This document shows positions 16,094 to 19,870 of a DNA stretch of 19,870 nt, piece by piece. Origin of the DNA: Ruminococcaceae bacterium UBA5891. Its GTDB lineage: Bacteria; Bacillota; Clostridia; Oscillospirales; Acutalibacteraceae. The notes beneath the pieces are model-generated. The model made no database searches, was not told the origin of the DNA, and saw only the letters and a list, made by a program, of their open reading frames with translations. The stretch is taken from contig DJET01000055.1 of assembly GCA_002431945.1 (NCBI GenBank), positions 1 through 19,870 of the forward strand. The letters run 5' to 3'. Position 1 is the first letter of the stretch, and the number at the start of each line of letters is the position of its first letter. The position numbers were made by a program, and so were the translations under genes.

Positions 16094-17626
16094 ATGAAAA
16101 ACCACTTCGGTGCAAAAGACATAAAAAAGTATATTCCCACCCCCGTTTTTGACGGGCACCCCGAATATACCGAGCTTTATAACAAGGCCTGGCAACTGGC
16201 ATTTGAGCATATTAAGGATATTCCCGGTATGCCGCAAACGCCGTATATGGACGAAGCGTTTTGCGAAACACAGCTTTGGATATGGGACAGCTGCTTTATG
16301 TCGCTGTTCTGCAAGTATGCGAGAGATGTGTTCCCCGGAGTTGAGACCTTAAACAACTTTTATAAGGTTTTGTACGAAAACGGAACGCTGCCTTATATTA
16401 TCCCGCCCGAAAACGAGCCCGAATGGACGGGCGCCGTTCCCGGAAAGCCGTATGAAATTAAAGTACATATTGCCGATAATCCGCCGTTGTTTGCCTGGGC
16501 GGAATATGAAAACGCGCTTATGCTCGGCGACAGGGATTATATTAAAGAGCTTTTGTATAACCGGAAAGTTCTGCAAAAGCACTATGATTGGATTGAAGGC
16601 CTTAAATCCTCTGTAAAGCCGGCGGGCGTTTTAAATCCCACCTGCCTGATCTCCTGCGGCCTCGGCTATAAGTGGGAGGGCGGCAGATCCGGAATGGATA
16701 ATACCCCACGTGGCAGAACGGGCGGCAGCGCGGTTAAGGAGCGCCCCAACAACCCCGACATGCTATGGATAGACGCTATTTGCCAGCAGGCGCTTACCGC
16801 AAAAACAATAGCCCGCCTTTATTCCCTGCTCGGCGATAAAAAGCACGAAGAGGAATGGAATAAAAAGCACGGTGAAAAGGCAGAGATAATCAACAGGTAT
16901 TACTGGAACCCCGAAGACGGATTTTACTATGATATCGACTGTAACACAAAAGAGTTTTATAAGGTAAAAACCGTCGCTTCTTTTTGGGCGCTTACCTCTG
17001 AAACAGCCACCAAAGAAAGAGCGGATATCCTTGTAAAGCATATATCAAACCCCGAAACCTTCGGCGGCACGGTGCCGCTTTTGTCGCTTGCAAGAAACGA
17101 CGCGGATTATTCCGAAAACGGAAAATACTGGCGCGGCGCGCTTTGGCTTCCCACCGCTTATGCGGCGCTTAAGGGAATGGCGGCTTACGGCTGTTTTGAA
17201 GAAGCGCATACAGCCGCCCTGAAAATTGTTGAGCATATGTATAAAACCTACCGCAATTGCGAGCCGCATACTATTTGGGAGTGTTACAGCCCCGAAAAAT
17301 GCGAACCCGCCGCCGCGGCAGACGGTAAAAAAACGGTTCGCAAGGACTTTTGCGGCTGGTCGGCTTTAGGTCCTATCTCGGTATTTATAGAGTTTGTTTT
17401 AGGCTTTTATAAAACAGACGCCTTTGAAAAAACGGTAAAATGGGCGCTGCCCGCCGAATATAAGGGAAATATAGGAATAAAAGGCTTGCGCTTCGGAAGC
17501 ATCGTGACGGATATAATTGCCGACAAAGAAAACTGCTATGTAACCTCTAACGAGGACTATACGCTTGAAATAAACGGCAAAAGCTTTAAAATATCCGCCG
17601 GAGACAACACCTTTAAATTACCGTAA
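16094..17626 (+). CDS. Clan GH-G alpha-glycosidase (GH63/GH37-like)
   Basis: This 510-residue protein without a signal peptide looks like an (alpha/alpha)6-barrel inverting glycosidase of the GH63/GH37 kind, the group that includes trehalases, processing glucosidases and glycerate-glycoside hydrolases. Seen motifs: WIWDSCFM (62-69), GMDNTPRG (200-207, Asp202 the likely general acid), YWRGALWLPTAY (345-356), IWECYSP (394-400, Glu396 the likely base) and DFCGWSALGP (418-427). The C-terminal 60 residues are a small beta domain. It should act in the cytoplasm on an imported oligosaccharide; the exact sugar is not readable. The ATG lies 11 bases after GGAAAGG. It is transcribed away from the leftward operon and meets the GH109-type gene tail to tail, 12 bases apart. 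Confidence 0.78.
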   Translation: MKNHFGAKDIKKYIPTPVFDGHPEYTELYNKAWQLAFEHIKDIPGMPQTPYMDEAFCETQLWIWDSCFMSLFCKYARDVFPGVETLNNFYKVLYENGTLPYIIPPENEPEWTGAVPGKPYEIKVHIADNPPLFAWAEYENALMLGDRDYIKELLYNRKVLQKHYDWIEGLKSSVKPAGVLNPTCLISCGLGYKWEGGRSGMDNTPRGRTGGSAVKERPNNPDMLWIDAICQQALTAKTIARLYSLLGDKKHEEEWNKKHGEKAEIINRYYWNPEDGFYYDIDCNTKEFYKVKTVASFWALTSETATKERADILVKHISNPETFGGTVPLLSLARNDADYSENGKYWRGALWLPTAYAALKGMAAYGCFEEAHTAALKIVEHMYKTYRNCEPHTIWECYSPEKCEPAAAADGKKTVRKDFCGWSALGPISVFIEFVLGFYKTDAFEKTVKWALPAEYKGNIGIKGLRFGSIVTDIIADKENCYVTSNEDYTLEINGKSFKISAGDNTFKLP

Positions 17627-17642
17627 GCCGAATAAAGCTTAC
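17623..17642. terminator. Short inverted repeat made of two convergent stop codons
   Basis: GTAAGC (17623-17628) pairs with GCTTAC (17637-17642) around eight bases, and each arm holds the stop codon of one of the two converging genes. There is no U-tract on either strand, so it is at best a weak bidirectional hairpin. Confidence 0.22.
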
Positions 17643-18859
17643 AGGCTGCACACGTCCCTGCGCGCGCGTTTGAACCATTTGCCGTTTGTAAAATCGGGCA
17701 TAGCCTGCGGAGCGCCGCCCTGCTTTACGGAAATTTCCGAAAGCACCGATACCGCCTGCCAGACAGCCGCGTCGTAAACGTCGATCGGCATTTCGGTTTT
17801 GTTTATAAGCGCGTCGGTAAAGCCCTTATACGCAAACCAGTCCATTCCGCCGTGACCTGCGCGCCGCGCTTCGGGTGTAATTATCTTCCATATATCGGGA
17901 AGATAGTCGTTTTCAAACTGCACGGCATTGTTCAATGCTTTTTCATAATATTTTACAGGCTCGTAAAATTCCTCGTCGCCGTCTAAAAATACGGTGTTTG
18001 TATCCTGCATATACATTCCCTTTGTGCCGCGGACGGTAAAATCGCGGCTGTAAGAACGCGGCAGAGTTGTATCAAGCCTTAAAAGTACGGTTTCCCCGTG
18101 CGCGCAGGTCAAAACGGTGGTTATTATATCCCCCTGCGCAAAGCGCGCCGATTTCATTTCTTCGGTCGCGTCGCCGCGCGTGCTTATATATTCCTCAAGC
18201 CCCGCGCCCTTTGAAGCGAACGACGAAACCGTTAAGATTCTGTTGCCGCGGTTAATATCAAGCAATTTTGCTATGGGACCCAGCTCATGCGTCGGGTAAT
18301 TATCGCAGCAGCGGTTAAGATAATTATCAAAACGGTAATGGCGGTTGATATGCCCGTAAGCAATTTCATGCCTTAGATCATGAGCATATGCGCCGGAGCA
18401 GTGAACAACCGTGCCGAAAAGCTTTTTGCGCGCCATAGAGGTTGCCAAAAGCTCCTCCTTGCCCCAGCAGCAGTTTTCAACAAACATATACGGCGTTCCC
18501 GTTTCCTCCTGCGTTTTTACAAGTCTTAGGCAGTTTTCAACAGAATATTCGCAGCCCACCTCGCTTGCTACCGGAATACCCTGCTTCATAGCATAAACGG
18601 CGATTTCGGTGTGCGAGCTCCAATCGCTGAATATGAAAACGGCGTTTAACCCCTTAACCGCCAACGCCTCTTTATAATCCGTAAAGCCGCGCGGCTCGCT
18701 GCCCGCCTCTTTAATTTTTTCAGCCGCGCGGGCAATCCTATCCTCATAAACGTCGCAAACAGATATTATTTCAATATCATCATTTTTTAAAAGTACACCG
18801 CGGATAATATCATAGCCCCGATTTCCAAGACCCACCACGCATGCTTTTATTTTTGCCAC
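17639..18859 (-). CDS. Gfo/Idh/MocA family protein, GH109 (alpha-N-acetylgalactosaminidase) type
   Basis: This 406-residue protein has an N-terminal Rossmann fold (VVGLGNRG, 8-15, NAD site; acidic Asp36 after the second strand) and the C-terminal Gfo/Idh/MocA sheet. The segments DNYPTHELGPIAKLL (186-200), TTLPRSYSRDFTVRGTKG (264-281) and GHGGMDW (335-341) followed by DVYDAAVWQAVSVLSE are those of GH109 enzymes, in which NAD drives oxidation-elimination cleavage of alpha-GalNAc. His191 in YPTH corresponds to the proposed catalytic His. A plain sugar dehydrogenase is the alternative. GH109 enzymes from Bacteroidota are often exported; this one has no signal peptide. The start is GTG at 18859, ten bases after AAAGGAG; ATG codons nearby are out of frame. 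Confidence 0.78.
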   Translation of the reverse strand: MAKIKACVVGLGNRGYDIIRGVLLKNDDIEIISVCDVYEDRIARAAEKIKEAGSEPRGFTDYKEALAVKGLNAVFIFSDWSSHTEIAVYAMKQGIPVASEVGCEYSVENCLRLVKTQEETGTPYMFVENCCWGKEELLATSMARKKLFGTVVHCSGAYAHDLRHEIAYGHINRHYRFDNYLNRCCDNYPTHELGPIAKLLDINRGNRILTVSSFASKGAGLEEYISTRGDATEEMKSARFAQGDIITTVLTCAHGETVLLRLDTTLPRSYSRDFTVRGTKGMYMQDTNTVFLDGDEEFYEPVKYYEKALNNAVQFENDYLPDIWKIITPEARRAGHGGMDWFAYKGFTDALINKTEMPIDVYDAAVWQAVSVLSEISVKQGGAPQAMPDFTNGKWFKRARRDVCSL

Positions 18860-18893
18860 GGCCGATCATCTCCTTTGAGCAAATGATAATAAA

Positions 18894-18912
18894 ATTGTCA
18901 TTAAACGACAAT
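18894..18912. promoter_or_regulatory. 19-base imperfect palindrome between divergent genes, candidate operator
   Basis: ATTGTCATTAAACGACAAT has six-base outer arms plus an inner TT/AA match; only one pair out of nine fails. It sits between the GTG of the GH109-type gene and the promoter of the AraC gene, where one regulator could control both. Confidence 0.45.
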
Positions 18913-18947
18913 GGCAAAAAAGCACAAAAATATGTTATTTTTTAGCA

Positions 18948-18976
18948 TTTACTTTTTGAAAACGCTGTGTTATGCT
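18948..18976 (+). promoter_or_regulatory. Possible promoter of the cupin-AraC gene
   Basis: TTTACT (18948-18953) and TATGCT (18971-18976) are 17 bases apart, four of six matches each. The start point would fall almost on the GAGGTG ribosome binding site (18984-18988), leaving a very short leader, so the call is weak. Confidence 0.35.
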
Positions 18977-18994
18977 TTGAATGAGGTGTGATTT

Positions 18995-19804
18995 ATGTGG
19001 AGCTTTATAAATGCGCCGTCCTATTTCAGGGCAGCAAATACCGTCGGCGATAAAACGGTTTTGGGTATCGGCTATGATAATTTTACGGTAACAAAGCCTC
19101 TGCATTCATTCAGAATACAAACCTTTTACACCTGGCATTTTATCATTTCCGGCAGCGGAAAATTAGAGGTTGAAAATAAAAAATTCAAGCTTAAAAGCGG
19201 CGATATGTTTTTTCTTCCGCCGAATGTGAAGTTTCGCTATTATCCCGATCTCTCCGATCCGTGGGAATATGTCTGGTTCTCGCTTGAGGGCGAAACCGCA
19301 GAGTATTACAGGGAGCTTATCGGCTTTTCAAACGATGTTTTTACATTGAATAACAAGCACTGCCGAATAATAAACGCAACGCTTAAAAGCCTGTTTGAAT
19401 CGCTGCCGGAAAAAGCGAACAGATATTTCGTCATTCTCTCGGTGTTTTATAAAATAATGGATATTTGCGTTTCGCATATCCCGGTAAGCAATATAAAATA
19501 TGTTAAAGAAATTATAGACGCAGGCTGTATGTCTCAGTTTTTTAATATAGAAAGCCTTTGCAGAGACGTAGGTATCAGCCATGCGCACCTTTTAAGACTT
19601 TTTAAGAAGGAATACGGCTTAACGCTTATAAATTACGTTATAAAAAAACGCGTTATGTATGCCTGCGAGCTGTTGGAAACCACCGACCTGCCCGTAACGG
19701 CTGTGGCATTTTCCTGCGGTTTTCAAGACGCCGTACATTTTATGAAAACCTTTAAAAAGGAAACCGGAATTACGGCTGTTCAGTACAGAAACGGTCATAA
19801 ATAA
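18995..19804 (+). CDS. AraC-family regulator with cupin sensor domain
   Basis: This 269-residue protein has the usual one-component layout: a cupin-like beta barrel (about 30-100, with FYTWHFIISGSGKLEVENKK, KSGDMFFLPP and DPWEYVWFSLEG) that binds a small ligand, probably a sugar, then a double helix-turn-helix (about 165-266; NIESLCRDVGISHAHLLRLF and VTAVAFSCGFQDAVHFMKTFK). It is divergent from the GH109-type gene with a 135-base shared control region containing a palindrome, so it probably activates that gene and perhaps the wider locus. The ATG is six bases after GAGGTG. Length is normal. Confidence 0.88.
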   Translation: MWSFINAPSYFRAANTVGDKTVLGIGYDNFTVTKPLHSFRIQTFYTWHFIISGSGKLEVENKKFKLKSGDMFFLPPNVKFRYYPDLSDPWEYVWFSLEGETAEYYRELIGFSNDVFTLNNKHCRIINATLKSLFESLPEKANRYFVILSVFYKIMDICVSHIPVSNIKYVKEIIDAGCMSQFFNIESLCRDVGISHAHLLRLFKKEYGLTLINYVIKKRVMYACELLETTDLPVTAVAFSCGFQDAVHFMKTFKKETGITAVQYRNGHK

Positions 19805-19815
19805 ATTTAAAGCAT

Positions 19816-19849
19816 AAAAAAACAGCCGATTTCTTTTGAAATCGGCTGT
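19816..19849 (-). terminator. Rho-independent terminator for a minus-strand gene beyond the right edge
   Basis: ACAGCCGATTTC (19822-19833) pairs perfectly with GAAATCGGCTGT (19838-19849) around a four-base loop. The T-tract lies only on the minus strand (A-run at 19816-19822 on plus), so it ends leftward transcription entering from the right. It is also a hairpin for the plus-strand AraC transcript but lacks a U-tract there. A TGA in the minus strand at 19849-19851 could be the stop of that unseen gene. Confidence 0.82.
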
Positions 19850-19870
19850 CAGTCTGTCGAAAAACCCAAA

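Noticed and set aside
1..19870. CRISPR array, tRNA, insertion sequence or toxin-antitoxin genes
   Set aside because: No regularly spaced repeats, cloverleaf-like segment, transposase motif or small paired genes were found on reading both strands.

Overview
The window reads as part of a glycan-degradation locus from a low-to-medium GC Gram-positive anaerobe, most likely a gut or rumen clostridium of the Ruminococcus/Oscillospiraceae type. The reasons are two proteins with type I dockerin modules (cellulosome-style docking), a class B sortase, lipoprotein signal peptides, AraC/YesN-style regulators, and strong AGGAGG-type ribosome binding sites with ATG, GTG and TTG starts. Genus assignment is inference. 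No rRNA, tRNA, CRISPR array, transposase or prophage gene was seen. There is no gene-free stretch over 300 bases; the longest gap is 267 bases (15827-16093).

Layout. From 15826 down to 51, eight genes run on the minus strand and could form one long operon with internal promoters: a DUF4091-type protein, a GH31 glycosidase of the MYORG-like subgroup, an AraC regulator, a class B sortase, a 1300-residue dockerin/glycosidase protein, an 803-residue dockerin/SGNH-like protein, and two lipoproteins homologous to the glycosidase part of the 1300-residue protein. To the right are a plus-strand clan GH-G (GH63/GH37-like) glycosidase (16094-17626), a convergent minus-strand Gfo/Idh/MocA protein of the GH109 type (17639-18859), and a divergent plus-strand cupin-AraC regulator (18995-19804). 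A rho-independent terminator at the right edge points the other way and should serve a minus-strand gene beyond the window.

How the parts may work together. Four enzymes (DUF4091, GH31, GH-G, GH109-type) lack signal peptides and should act in the cytoplasm. Four proteins are exported: two lipoproteins held on the membrane and two dockerin proteins expected to dock onto a cohesin scaffold, with the sortase available to anchor surface proteins to the wall. The picture is capture and trimming of a complex glycan outside, then processing of imported oligosaccharides inside. The substrate is not proven; GH31 MYORG-like and GH109 relatives suggest alpha-Gal or alpha-GalNAc containing glycans. No transporter, cohesin or LPXTG substrate lies in the window.

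Most unusual content. One of three clan GH-A paralogs (1698-3341) has lost both catalytic glutamates while staying full length with a lipobox. The two dockerin proteins share a beta-sandwich module of unknown family (four copies in all) in permuted order, and both carry SGNH-like domains with degenerate active sites. The locus thus mixes apparently active enzymes with sister domains that look like non-catalytic binders.
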